Source of the DNA: Ehretia macrophylla
Taxonomy: Eukaryota; Streptophyta; Magnoliopsida; Boraginales; Ehretiaceae
Direction: 5' to 3'
DNA: 64,000 bases
Assembly (NCBI GenBank): GCA_037974665.1
Contig: CM075767.1
Coordinates: 20,600,840 to 20,664,839 of the forward strand
Positions 26,000-37,746 of the stretch are shown piece after piece; the stretch's first letter is position 1; each line of letters starts with the position of its first letter. A program made the translations under genes and the position numbers. Under the pieces are notes generated by a model that was not told where the DNA came from, ran no database searches, and saw only the letters and a list, made by a program, of their open reading frames with translations.

Positions 26000-26461
26000 A
26001 AAAACCTCGAAGCTTCCACACACAAACACCCAAATCCTATTTCAGTAAATTTGTGATATTTATAGTCCTATTTTCGACTTTAAAATAAAAAGTCTTCTCT
26101 ACTACCCCCACTAAAGTCCCGCTTAACGATTAAGCTTTCTCTCTCTTTCTTTCTCTTCCGCCTTTTATTTTTTGCTTTATTTTCGATATTGAAATAGAAA
26201 AATAGGAGAGAAATTACTAATATACTAAAAAGTCCCAAAAAATCCCAAAAATCAAACCCTTGAGATTCCGAAACAAACGTTCATCTTTCCCTCTTCTCTC
26301 TCTATTGAGGGTTCTCGTTCTTTCTCTCTCTTTCTCTATCTAAACCTCTTTCAAGCCTTTGTTTTTTCTTGTGTTCCTTTATCAAGCATCGAATATCTGC
26401 CGTCCGATCTGATAGAGCTTCAGATCTGAGACGAGAAGCTTGAGATCTGAGTTTTTCCAGC
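26000..26461 (+). promoter_or_regulatory. probable promoter and 5' leader of the PHD-finger gene
   Basis: This stretch precedes the start codon. A TATA-like GATATTTATAG lies near 26056. It is followed by pyrimidine-rich tracts (about 26138-26160 and 26287-26340, CTCTCTTTCT type), which resemble plant Y-patch and leader sequence. The transcription start cannot be fixed from sequence alone. Confidence 0.45.
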
Positions 26462-29400
26462 ATGGTTGTGAATGGGCGGCCCATGAAGCGAGTGAAGAGG
26501 CGAGTCACGGCAGACCTCTATGACTTCCTGACGTTCCCAGCCGCCGCATCGCCGACGGGACCTTTCAGAACCATCGTCAGAGATTTTCTCTCGAACCACG
26601 CTCTGCTCCCGCCGCCTTCTTCGCTGTTATCTCACCTTCTGACGTGGCAGATCCTCTTCCGCATCGGCGAACTCACTGATGGCGGCGATTCCTCCCCGGC
26701 CGTGGTCTATCTTGACGTCGTGGAGGAAGATGTCGCTAGATCTAGGTCCATCTATTGCGACCAGTGCCGAGTCGTTGGTGAGTTAACTCATACTACGAGT
26801 CATCTAAGTAAACTCAGTTGAGACATTTAAAATATAATATTATACAATATAATTGTTTGGTTCCCTCCGGCAACAATACGGTGTCGTTTTAATTAGCTTA
26901 ACTAGTCTGTACTGTCTCGTTGCTGAAGCGGAAGCTTTAATTAATTAATTAATTAATTAATTAATGAGGTAGACGTGGACAGAGCGTACTACTCTAACTT
27001 TATATTACAATAAAATAAAAGTGAGGCAAAAAGAATAGAGCTATTATTATTGAAAAGGGAAAGTAAAAGGAAAAGTAAAAGGAAAAGGCTAGTAGTGGGG
27101 CCCTCCAGAGTGAAGGGCAGTGGGGGTACAGAGTGCATGTGTCATTTTACTCACTTGCGAAAAATGCCCATCCATCCGTCCGTTCCGTCCATCCATGATA
27201 CATCCATCTGTATCTTATATATTGTTATTATCCGATGATGGATATATGACCTTGACCCTTACTTGCTGGCCACGTTGTCCAACCATCGATCACATCAAAC
27301 TCTTTTCTATTTTGTAATAAATATTAAATATTATTGTCTAATGGCATTAAACCCCGTCGCATCTCATATATCAATTTGAGTGCATAAATAAAATAAAATA
27401 AATGGTTGATGTGTCCATGCCCAGGTTTCTTAATGCCTTTGACCTTTTTCCTCCCTTTTCTTCTTTTCTTTTTCTCTTTTTTAAATATTTTTTGCTATAC
27501 CGTTACTGATTGACATTTTTATTCGATTTCATTAGGAAAAATTGTTATAACTCTTTTCTTAATTTATTTGCATGTTAAATTAGGTTGGAGCAATAATCCA
27601 GTTTGTACAAAGCGTTACCATTTTATAATCAAGGCTGATGGTAATTCAATTGGGGGCTATAACAAGTCATGTACTGGCTGTGGTGATGTTCTACATTTGT
27701 CAGAGTCTAGGTGAGACCACATTATTCTCCCTTTGACAAATATATGTTTTCCGTCTTCGTTCGTGTCTATTGTTTTTTTCTTTTTCTCAATCTAGTAATT
27801 TGTTAAGAATGAGTACTCATGTTTACTAGTCTTTGGTATTCATTCTTGAATGCTATCAAATTCAAACAAACTAAGGGTGAATTTAACAATTTTCTTGGCA
27901 TTGATTTATCATATTCTCTTGGCATCGATTTATCATATTTTCTTGGCATTGATTTATCATATTCTCTTGGCATAGATTTATCATATTTTCTTGGCATCGA
28001 TAGTGAGTAAGTTTATGCATACTATACATCAAGATAACACCTGCAAATGAGCATTTCTTAGCAATTCATTTGTGAAATGCACTTGTCTCCAAGATCACAA
28101 GCTCTTGATGTATCGCTTTCCATATTGGGGTACAAGTGAGATTCTGCTTATAGGAAAACCTTTTTATTTTTTTTATATATATAAATATATATTATATGCT
28201 GTCAAAGGTCCTTAAAAAGTGGCCCATATGCTTGTTATGAGGGTTGTTTACCCGTTGGTTTCTTCCTTGTATCCCTGCAGTTGTAAGTCTTGTAATCATG
28301 TAATGATGACTGAAGATGTTGAAGACTGGCTGTATCACCAGTTAGAGGACACAACTCACCTGTTACATGGTGTATTCCATGCTAATGGCTTTGGACATCT
28401 TCTTAGGGTCAATGGCAGAGAAGGTGGTTCTAGGGTACTTTATGGAGCTCAAATTATGAGCTTTTGGGATAGACTTTGTAAAGCCCTTGGAGTCAGGTGA
28501 GCAACTTTTGTAGTATTGGTGATAACTACATCCTGATTTTGTCCCCCTAATCGAGGGGAGAAGGATAGTGTTGAAGAAAATAAGATGATTAAAATCAACT
28601 CTATTCACGTTTTTGACCACATCTTTTGTTATAGAAGCGACTCTTATCTCACAGTATTTCTTTTCATCCTATTTATTAACAGAAAGGTCAGTGTAATGGA
28701 TGTCTCCAAGAAGTATGGGCTGGAATGTCGGCTGCTTCATGCTGTTATTAAGGGCCATCCCTGGTATGGTGACTGGGGCTACAATTTTTGTTCTGGTAGC
28801 TTTGGTCATACCCATGATGCATACAAGATGGCTGTCGAGAACCTTTCCTCTGTTCCATTGACGTTTTTTTTGTCACAAGGGAGGAAACCTCATACACGCT
28901 TGCAGGATCTGATTTCATTTTATCAATCCTTGTCTGACCGTGAGCTTGTAAATATTAAAGACCTATTTTCTTTCTTAATGAGTTTGATCCATGAGGCCAA
29001 CAAATCTAACCAAAGGGCTGATCATGCCACCTGTAAGAAGCTGCAATCTTGCGAGTCCAATATATTGTCTGTATGGACTAGCTGTGATATTGCTCGTGTG
29101 GAAGAAGCAATGTTCAGAGTGTTGCGGGCTGTTACTGGGGCCAACTGGGTGAGCTGGCGTGCGTTAAAGGGTGCTGTTTGTAAAGCGGGACCCCCTGAGC
29201 TCCTGGATTATTGCCTGAAGGAACTAAAGGGGAAAGAGGCAGCTGATGGGCTGATTGTCAATGCTCGTTGTGTTCCTGATTCTGGTTCTATGGAGTTCAG
29301 GTTAGTGTAGCAGCTTAATGCTCACATACAAATAATTTGCGCCATATATTTTTCTTCTGCTTTTTCGGCTGTAAATGTTTAGTTATCTTTCCACTTTGCT

Positions 29401-30507
29401 TAGAGGCTTGGCGAGTTCTTTTTCACTCCTTGAACAAGTTCAGTTCTTATCTTCAAATTTTGTGGAATTCTAGTTTTGAAGTCATGTGGTATAACATTTC
29501 CTCTTCTCTTGGAGGTTTGCGATCTTTGCTTTCCTCCCCTTCCCTTCAAGAAATTAGCATTTTTCAATTCGCACAAGCATATTGAGATTTGGAAATTCAT
29601 GTGGCTTGAATTACAAGCTCCTGTTTGCTGCAGACTTGAGGCAGGAAATACAGGCCTAAATGTAAATATGAGCAATGGTCCGTATGCTGGGAGCTACCCA
29701 TCCAAAGAACATCTCATCCAAGATCTGAGATACCTGTATGAGACCATGCTTCATCCTGATACAATGTGTTGCGTGTCAAATGCAAAAAGGGATCTAGCAA
29801 TCAGTTCAGCCAAAACTCTTATAGATTGCAAGCAGTTTATGAAAGACTACCAGCCTGAGAAATTTCTGCTACTAGCAAAATCACATGCTATACAGCTTTT
29901 GTGTGAGGTGGACCTCATGGAACATAGTGAGGCAAGCACCATGAATCTACCTCCGGAGTTGCTAAACCTTCCTTGTGATGCTACCATTTGTGACCTCAAG
30001 CTTGAAGCATCGAGGGCATTTCAAGATGTATATCTGATATTGAGAAGGTTTGTGGCTGAAGAGTTAATTGGATATGGTGGTGTGGATGAGTCCACCCAAG
30101 TCAAGCTGTTGCTAGGGTCAACAGCGGAATTAGTTCAAATCCGTGGAAGATGCCTCGGAAGGAAAGGACTAGGTAGGTTTAGAATGGAGAGGGGTGTGGA
30201 AAGATGGACAGTGGATTGCTCTTGTGGGGCTAAGGATGATGATGGGGAGCGGATGTTGGCTTGTGATGCTTGTGGTGTATGGCAGCACACCAGGTGCGCT
30301 GGGATTTCCGACCTTGATGCTGTACCTATGAAATTCATTTGCTGCAGGTGTAGTAGTAGTAGTAGTATTAGTAGATATGTTTGTCAAGTAACAACTACTG
30401 ATGATGTATATGATGATGGGGGGCATTCCAAGGATGATGATGATGATGATGGCTCTAGGAAGAGCAGCTTCTTCACAAATGCTGTCGCCTCAAGTTCGGC
30501 GTTGTAA
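26462..30507 (+). CDS. PHD-finger protein, MS1/MMD1/At1g33420 family
   Basis: Five exons: 26462-26777, 27584-27710, 28281-28496, 28683-29300 and 29634-30507. All introns are GT-AG, phases join, and the total is 2,151 nt or 716 residues, close to the usual family length of about 670-710. The N-terminus (MVVNGRPMKRVKRRVTADLY) is the conserved family start. Cysteine pairs follow at C99/C102, C135/C138 and C149/C152, then a long conserved middle domain. The PHD finger is at about residues 621-664, with the full C-x-C, C-x2-C, H-x2-C, C-x2-C ligand set. The tail (about 665-716) is serine- and aspartate-rich. In Arabidopsis, members MS1 and MMD1/DUET act in nuclei of male reproductive cells, and the MMD1 PHD finger reads methylated H3K4. 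The N-terminus looks closest to At1g33420, so a chromatin-reader role is likely but a strict male-meiotic role is inference. The gene looks intact. Confidence 0.93.
26937..26966. repeat. (TTAA)n run in intron 1 of the PHD gene
   Basis: About seven TTAA/TAAT units inside intron 1 (26778-27583). No coding role. Intron 1 also carries a short AAAAGTAAAAGG repetition near 27058-27085. Confidence 0.85.
27893..28000 (+). repeat. 24-bp minisatellite in intron 2 of the PHD gene
   Basis: About four and a half copies of a 24-bp unit, CTTGGCATTGATTTATCATA plus four bases. Alternate copies end TCT and TTT, which suggests duplication as a 48-bp dimer. It lies wholly within intron 2 (27711-28280). The open frames across it are periodic artefacts. 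Confidence 0.9.
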
Positions 30508-31242
30508 ATTTTTTCTTTTTTTCATTTTTTTTTTCTCTAGGTGGATAATTAGGTATTTGTGTACATATTGACTGCCTCCAGCTTCATTGCAAGTGGCTTT
30601 TTTTCCACAGTTATATAAGAGAAAAAGGGGGGGAAAAAAGCAGCTAATTTTGTGTATAATGACATTCTTAAGAGTCAACATTAGGACAACTTTTAATCAA
30701 TTTGAAACTTCACACTTCTATATTGCATGGTTGACTCGGTACTTGCACAATTATTTGAACAACACAAATAGTATCTATTATTACCATGCCACTGACCCCA
30801 TAATACTCCTCTGGATGTGTAAAATTAAACGAATCCACTGTACCCAATAATATTAATTTATGTAAACAAGTAGGCCAATTCAAAAAACTTCAATATGAAT
30901 GTCCACTACCAAACCAAAGAAGTTCCTTGAGCATGAAACAATATTTATTATATAGCATTCAATGGTATAAAGTGCAAGAACTGTATATAACCATTGAAAC
31001 TTAATTAGGAACATAGAAAACAAAGATCATAAAATCACCAGCAGTTAGTGGAAACTTGCTTTATGTCGACAACCAATATATGACTCGATCTTACCACAAG
31101 TCCTCGACAACCACAGACAAAACACTTTTAAATGTAAACACGTGAACTTTTATTGTGGTTGAAAATAATTAAATCTTGAAGGCAGTCAATTAATCACAAA
31201 AGAAAAACTTTTCCATGCTGGTTCTATTGCAGTGATATCACT
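30508..31242. other. 3' flank of the PHD gene
   Basis: A T-rich stretch directly after the stop codon (30509-30540) is probably 3' untranslated sequence. Beyond it I see no gene. The last 40 bp (about 31220-31242) resemble a degraded reverse-strand primer-binding site for the LTR that follows. Confidence 0.4.
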
Positions 31243-32288
31243 TGTTAGATTTTACAGAATTTAATACTAAAAAATAAATAAAGCAACAATTAATTAATAC
31301 TATTAAATTGATTGAATTGGAAGCGTACATTTATATAAAGCAATTAAAATTACTTTTGTGATAATCCTGTAAAAAATCTTGGGCGACGTGTTATGATAGG
31401 TACGTCTATACTAGGAATGACAATGGGGACAGGGATTACGGGTACCCGCCCCACCTCCGCCCCAAATGGGACCGGGATTAAGGCGAGAAATGGAGAATGG
31501 GACAGGGAATGGGGAAAATAATCAACGCAATCTCACTAGCACAAAAAAATGTTCTTTTTCAATTAGAGTTCTTATACACAATGGTTAAGTCAAAATTTAT
31601 TTTAAATATTTGAGACTCAATTACTATAATATTATTTTTACTATTTAATTGCAAGAATAATTAATATTAGACTTTATTTAAGATCTATATTTATATTTAT
31701 CATTAATATAACTTTAATTTATATTTTGAAGTTGTATGATTCAAATTAATTATAATTCTTAAGGTTTAAAAAGAATAATAAAAACTCCGGGGGTAATCCC
31801 ATTCTCCACGGGGATTTGGGGGTGGGGATTGGGCGGGGGATAGGGGAGCTTTTTGAGTGGCAGGGCGGGCCGTGGGGATAGCTCCCCCCGCCCCTACCCC
31901 GCCCCATTGCCATTCCTAGTCTATACTAGGGGCTCCCACTCCCTCTCCAACTTATGTATGGTGGTTATCGATAGGGCAAGCCAACCCTAATAGCTTTATT
32001 TATAGGACATTAATATTTTGGATGGGAGAGATAATTTAGCTTAAAAACTGTATTGAGCCCCCCTTAAATTAAACATGCTCTACAACTTGCATAACACACC
32101 ACTAAAATAATATCTATGAGACGGACCTAAGTCCAATTGGAGTAGATCACTGTAAAATATCTCTTGGGCTTTACCAGTCAATTTCAACCCGTTTTTCGAA
32201 ACAAGAAAATGTCTCAATCAGTGGTAGCCCACAACTAAAAGCTTCCAACAAATCTAATATAAATAGAAAAAAAAACGTATTCCTAACA
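31243..32288 (-). repeat. LTR copy 2 of the family at 1576-2107, split by a MITE
   Basis: It begins TGTTAGATTTTACAG and ends ...TTCCTAACA. Removing the MITE and one of its target duplications leaves 531 bp, matching the 532 bp of copy 1 in length and order (GGAAGCGTAC, GCGACGTGTTATG, ATGAGACGGACCTA and GGGCTTTACC segments). A degraded primer-binding site lies on the left, so the orientation is reverse. No coding sequence adjoins it. Confidence 0.65.
31412..31918. mobile_element. hAT-type MITE inserted in an LTR
   Basis: 507 bp with ends TAGGAATGACAATGGGG and CCCCATTGCCATTCCTA (one mismatch as inverted repeats), flanked by a perfect 8-bp target duplication GTCTATAC at 31404-31411 and 31919-31926. 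The uninterrupted LTR relative at about 1735 supplies the empty-site structure. The subterminal G/C-rich blocks and the TAGGNATGGCAATGGGG ends are typical of plant hAT nonautonomous families. No transposase is encoded. Confidence 0.93.
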
Positions 32289-32415
32289 ATCTCCCAACTA
32301 CATTAGATAGTAATTGGTATGTGGGAATAAGTTTGGAATGAAATGAGATTCTCAATTCTATTTTAATTCCCATGTTTACTATGAGGGAATGAACTTGGAA
32401 ATCTTATTCCACATA

Positions 32416-32617
32416 CATGGAAATAGTCATTTCAGACAAAATACATGAAAATAGTCAATTGCCATGTGTTTGGAAATAGACTTGATTACCATACCCCTAT
32501 ATAACATAACATTTTACATGGGAATAGTCATTTCAGACAAAATACCTGAGAATAGTTTATTCCCATGTATTTGGGAATAGACTTGATTACCATACCCTTA
32601 TATAATATAAATTTTAT
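32416..32617 (+). repeat. two tandem copies of a ~101-bp unit
   Basis: The unit starts CATGGAAATAGTCATTTCAG (32416) and recurs as CATGGGAATAGTCATTTCAG (32517), continuing through GACTTGATTACCATACCC. It seems to belong to an inverted-repeat element whose other arm may be 33170-33265, which carries the shared GAATGAACTTGG motif on the opposite strand. Confidence 0.75.
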
Positions 32618-32633
32618 AAATAATTTGTTTTAC

Positions 32634-32668
<35 letters not shown>

Positions 32669-32887
32669 TAATAATAATTATTATAAAAATTATTATTATT
32701 ATGAAAATAATAATAATAATAATAATAAAAAATAATAGTGATTAAATAATAATAATAATAATAAAAATAAAAATAATAAAAAAGTATAATAATAATAATA
32801 TTATTAAAGTAATAATAATTATTATAAAAATAATAATAAATAAATAAATAAAATAATAATGACAAAAATAAAAATAATAAAAATAAA

Positions 32888-32919
<32 letters not shown>

Positions 32920-32932
32920 CAATAAATAATGA

Positions 32933-32984
<52 letters not shown>

Positions 32985-32995
32985 TATTGTTGTTG

Positions 32996-33027
<32 letters not shown>

Positions 33028-33112
33028 TATTATTATTATTATTATTATTATTTATGTTTATATTATTTACGATTATATTTATATTTATTATTATTTTTAA
33101 TACTATAATAAT
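32634..33112. repeat. strand-switching trinucleotide microsatellite (AAT then ATT)
   Basis: About 300 bp of imperfect (ATA/AAT)n followed, after GATATTATT near 32930, by about 180 bp of (TTA/ATT)n. The two arms are reverse complements, so the tract is a near-palindrome that could fold into a very long hairpin. A short GTTGTTGTT patch interrupts the right arm near 32990. Open frames here are artefacts of low complexity. Confidence 0.95.
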
Positions 33113-33428
33113 AAAATGACAATCCTGTCATATTATACAAGTTATTCACATTACTACTCTTAATTCTTAGAGCATAACAAACATGTAATTCTCATTACCA
33201 AGTTCATTCTATTTCCATTTTCATTCAATTCCTGTCTAAATTCATTTCAATGTATAATCAGTACCTTAGTGTTCTGCCAATCCCACAAGAGTTAGAATTG
33301 AAGAGTGTATGAAAAGCTATCTAAGTATCCAGTTAAAAAATGACGCTAGAGTACCCCATCCAGCTAACAAAAGAGCTAGGAGGCATCCAACTTTCAAATA
33401 ACTTGATTTTTCATCTTAAAATTGTTAT

Positions 33429-33894
33429 TGCGAAGTATCCAACTATTAAATAATTTAAAATTTTATTTTAAAATTAATTGATATTAAGTGGAGTAGCTCA
33501 GAGTCTTATATAGTTGTCTTAAAATCCCTAATTTATTCATATACGACAATAAAATTCTCTAACACTCCCTTTATATTTGCCCATAATTTAATTGTTGAAG
33601 CCACTATGAATGAAGTGGTAAGAGAAGAAATGAATTTGAGAGTTCCATATCAATAACAACGCATGGTGATTGTTGAAGGCGCAATGATTTGACGTGGTAC
33701 ATAGCAAAGTCAAGACCTGAAACATGAATCGGTTCAACATGGATAGATAATACAGCACCAAAATCCAGCTTTGATACTATGCTAAATCACCTCAGTTTAC
33801 TTCTAAAAATAAATTAATATTAAATAAAGTGGCTCAAAATGTTATATACTAATCTTGAAAATTATGGTTTATTATTCCATAAAATTCTCCAACA
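33429..33894 (-). mobile_element. TRIM-like retroelement (reverse orientation)
   Basis: On the minus strand an LTR-like unit (33780-33894, TGTTGGAGAATTTTATGG...GGTGATTTAGCA) is followed by TAGTATCAAAGC, a primer-binding-site-like sequence. About 215 bp further a purine run GGGAG precedes a second TGTTAGAGAATTTTATTG unit (33564 down to about 33429). The total is under 0.5 kb and noncoding. The outer edge of the second LTR is approximate and the repeats are well diverged, so it is old. Confidence 0.55.
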
Positions 33895-35833
33895 CCAACA
33901 GTGCAATGCATCAGCTTGACAAGTTTCTTCAGCAACAATCTCATGGCTAGCTTGGACTAGAGGTAAACAGTACTCAGCTGAAATCCAAAGGCGGATAAAT
34001 TAGCTCAGATGCGTTACACAACAGATTATTAAAAATTGAATTAAACAAGATTAAGACATAAAAAAGAAATGTATCAGCATATACCTAAAATTCTCATTTC
34101 TGCAACTGCTCTGGCCACTGCAACATCAAATATCTCTCTGAATTCAATATTTTGTCCTAAATTCTGCCCTATGCATGGGTCAAGGTAATGTTGTGTATCA
34201 TGGAGATGACAATCGAAATTTTCAGAAAAATAATAGCCATAGTAGTAAAGAAGTAAGCAATAGAAATTTTCTGACCAGTGAATTGTCATGTTCCAGCAAA
34301 GCATAAAAGCATCACAGCATACAGAAGCATTTGATCAATAAGTAATGTTTAACAGAAGCAACATTCAAGATATTATAACCCAAGAAGAATAAAGAAAAGA
34401 GAACTCTGAATAAGTATGCCCCCTGTTCCAAAATGAATGTCTACTTTCTAATGAACATGATTTCTCCAAAACAACGTCTAGTTTCTCAAAGTGAAATAAT
34501 TTCTTTGAAATATATTTTGAAATGCATATATCTTTGTCCAGCTTATGAGTCGAGATCAATAAGCCCTATGATCCCTGATTATCATTGCTAACTCCCTGAT
34601 AATTTATTATTGCTAAGCAGCTACGAATGTCAAAGAGGCTTTTTCTTTTATATCTTAATTACCTAGAACGAAGAAAGCAATACCAAGGTGGTCGTCTATT
34701 TCTTTTTTAATAATAAGTAAATTTTGTTGATATCAAACTAGTCAATCACAAGTAAATTTTATTAAGAAATTAGTTAATTATAAACTTTGATCCAACAACT
34801 CTCATGTATTATATAAGAGACTATAACCTTCGACCGACAAAATACTTTTACAATCGTAAAAATATTGTTTCGTCCATATCAAATTATTGATTGTTCCTGA
34901 TTAACATATGATGATGACTATAAAAAATAAGTGTTCAATTGACTCGTTTGACACATCAGAAAGAGTGCATATTGGATTACACATCAGCTTCTTTTAACAA
35001 GGCATATAGGATTCTTGCACATTTTGATATTCTGTCCTTGAACCATCAAAGTGCACGTGGACCATTTCACTACTTCATCTTTAAAAAAAAAAAAAAAAAA
35101 TCTGATTCCATACTGATGGGATCAAGAGTTTTGCAGCCGATTGTCTAATTCATTCTTCGCCTTTTCATGTGCAATTGTCAATGTAATTAATTGCATTAGT
35201 TATCAGAACGAATAATAGAATTCTAGGTAAAAACATGTGGAGAGATTAATGGGATCATTTTCTTTTTCTTTTTTCTCTTAGCTGATAAATTGACCGAACC
35301 AATACTTCACCTTAGTGCACCATTTTGGGCCAATAGATTCAAAGTTTAAGTATTTATTGTTTAATTTTATGATACTAGTTTTGCACCCTAACCCGGAGTT
35401 TTGGTTTGGGCGCAATAGAATGGTATTCAGAATCACTCACGAATGGAATGTGAGAGCTAAGTACAATAAGGAATAAAGTGCTGAAGAAGGCAGTAAAAGC
35501 CACCTCTTGAAATACTTCTCAAATCCTAAACTGCCAAGTTTGTGTGTTTTACCAGGATGCGAGATCCTCAAGAAGGGATGTGTTTGATGTTACACATCGG
35601 TGGACAAAGTTGTAAGTGAGTGATTTATTGTTGATTTAAGTAACAACTTGGTTTACTTATTCTTGACTAGTTAATTTAAAGCTCATGTAGTTATTGCTTA
35701 ACCTTATGACCCCAGTCTAACTTTTGAATCTAAAATTTTGAATTCAAAGAGTGACAAAGTCGATTGAAAATGTTATGCATCCACTGGATTATAATTATAC
35801 ACCATCACATCACTAATACTAAAAATCTAAAAA
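33895..35833. other. intergenic region without a recognisable gene
   Basis: Repetitive, AT-rich DNA with one A-run of 18 at about 35083-35100. Several short open stretches have no domain or splice support. I see nothing I can name. Confidence 0.45.
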
Positions 35834-36333
35834 TGAGTAAACAACTTAACACCTTCTTATATTTTACCAAAAGTACACACTACTCATGTGTTTTATAAAT
35901 AAGTTGATTACCCTATGCATTTTAAAAACGTAGTTGATTACCCCCTATATTTTAAAATATAGTTGAATACTTCTTTGTGTTTTATAAATAAATTGATTAC
36001 CCTTTGTATTTTTAAAAATGTAGTTGATTCCCCCCCTGTATTTTAAAAACATGATTGAATACCTCCTTGTGTTTTACAAATAGGTTGATTACCCTATGTG
36101 TTTAAAAACTGTAGTTGAATACCCCCTCTTAAAATGAACAATTAGTCTAACGGAAGCGAGTATTCGACTACGTTTTTAAAAGTATAGGAGGTATTCAGTT
36201 ACGTTTTTAAAATACATGGGGTATTCAACTACGTTTGTAAAACACATAGGGATAATCAGCTTATTTATAAAACATATAAGGGGGTATTGTACACTTTTTG
36301 ACAAAACACAGGGGGTGTTAAGTCGTTTATTCA
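35834..36333. mobile_element. foldback MITE with 8-bp target duplication
   Basis: 500 bp, from TGAGTAAACAACTTAACACC to GGTGTTAAGTCGTTTATTCA, flanked by TCTAAAAA at 35826-35833 and 36334-36341. The left arm contains several ~30-bp variants of GTTGATTACCCTATG...TTTTAAAAACGTA. The right arm contains reverse-complement variants, so most of the element can fold back on itself. The duplication length suggests hAT, but the superfamily is not certain. Confidence 0.8.
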
Positions 36334-36357
36334 TCTAAAAACTGTCAAGAAGAGTAA

Positions 36358-36751
36358 GGTTCTGTTTGACCTAATTTTAGACACTCAAAATCGTTTCATG
36401 TGAGTTGAGAAGATGGAGCTAACCTATTTGCCGCATTTTAAAAGTATTTTTAGGTAAAAACTGAAGTTGAAAAAAGTTATAAAAAAAGCTCCAAATTGGA
36501 GCTTTTCAAAAAAACTTTTGTGAAACTATTTTTACATAATGCGGGAAGTTATTTTCTTTTTCTTTCTCAAATATACTATTTCATATCTTTTAAAGTTCAA
36601 CAATGCCCTAAAAATTTCTAAAAGCTCAATATAATCCAACATAGGTCAAACAATCAACGACTTTTATTTAACAACACTTCTAAGTAAAGTTTTACTGCTA
36701 AAAGCTCTACAGTTCAAAAATTAAAATTTTACATTTAGGTGAAACAGAGCC
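36358..36751. mobile_element. PIF/Harbinger (Tourist-like) MITE, copy 2
   Basis: 394 bp with ends GGTTCTGTTTGACCTAA and TTTAGGTGAAACAGAGCC, flanked by TAA on both sides (36355-36357 and 36752-36754). An internal perfect hairpin, AAAGCTCCAAATTGGAGCTTT, lies near 36485-36507. It is the same family as 25257-25621 but in opposite orientation, and sits only 16 bp from the foldback MITE to its left. Confidence 0.85.
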
Positions 36752-36840
36752 TAAAATCGAGATAATGATGCATAGCGTCAAACCATCCTTTTATTTCTCT
36801 TTCGCTCAATGCATTAATCCTACTAGGAGTAGTGTTGATC

Positions 36841-37270
36841 TAGGGATGGTAACGGTTCGGTTAATGCGAAATTTGAAAAATCGGAACTGAAACCATTTAG
36901 CATAACTTAAGCCCAAAATCGAAATCGAAAATCGATGGTTTTAAAAAATTATTACACAAAACCGAAACAGACAAGTATGAAAAAATCGCAGATAACTGAA
37001 ACAGAAACCGATAACTTAAAAAATAATTTAAATAAAAAATCAGTCCAAAAGTATGTAAAAAAATTAATTTAAACTTTAAAACAATTTAAAAATAAAATAA
37101 ATCAAAATTCATACATCATAAGACAATTATAATTTCAGATATTAGTATAAATATTATTTTTATATTTTTATCAACTTTAAATATTATCTTATATATATAT
37201 ATATATAATAAATTAATAATCGAATTTCGGGTCTCTGTTTTTTTTTTAACATAAAAAATCAAAACATATC
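36841..37270 (+). repeat. possible hAT-type MITE remnant
   Basis: The left edge TAGGGATGGTAACGGTTCGG resembles the TAGGNATGGCAA ends of plant hAT elements, and repeated CGAAAACCGAAAC-like blocks follow. A right terminal repeat was not clearly found, although GGTTTACCCTCCAGTTAC near 37271 could be a decayed one. Confidence 0.35.
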
Positions 37271-37746
37271 GGTTTACCCTCCAGTTACTATTTATAAAAA
37301 CTAAATCCTCTTGATTTACCTATTAATTTTTATTATCGAGTTTTTATCGAGCGAATATCTGTCAGTTTCAGATTTAAACCCTACGATCTCCAAGTTTGCT
37401 TTTATTTTTTTGGGTCAAAGATTTCGGCATTTTCTTGTCCTACAAATCAAGAGACAAAATGGTAGAATTTCCAATAGTAGTGGGAAACCCCGCGCCCTCC
37501 CTGCCACACCAAGAGGAGAAAAGGAGAGAAGGAAAATTTTTAAATACGGATGTTATTAATTTTTTTCCTCAGTAAATTGAGCACAATAGGTCAATTTGTA
37601 TAGCTGAGAATCTCGACATGGGAATCCTTAACTAGATGGAGCTCTATATTTTGTTTTTTATACAAAAAAAATTAAAATTGAATAAAGTCACTTGATTATT
37701 TAGGAAAAATAAAAAGTACAACATAACACATGATTATGATGGCTGA

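Noticed and set aside
27803-28010. Repetitive open frames on both strands in PHD intron 2
   Set aside because: A 24-bp period keeps frames open. The flanking splice sites and conserved protein place this inside an intron.
29337-29633. Open frame running from intron 4 into exon 5 of the PHD gene
   Set aside because: The CAG acceptor at 29631-29633 joins in phase with exon 4 and restores the conserved sequence, so the upstream part is intronic.
32614-33119. Long open frames rich in Ile/Asn/Tyr/Leu
   Set aside because: They are translations of a trinucleotide microsatellite, which stays open on several frames by composition alone.
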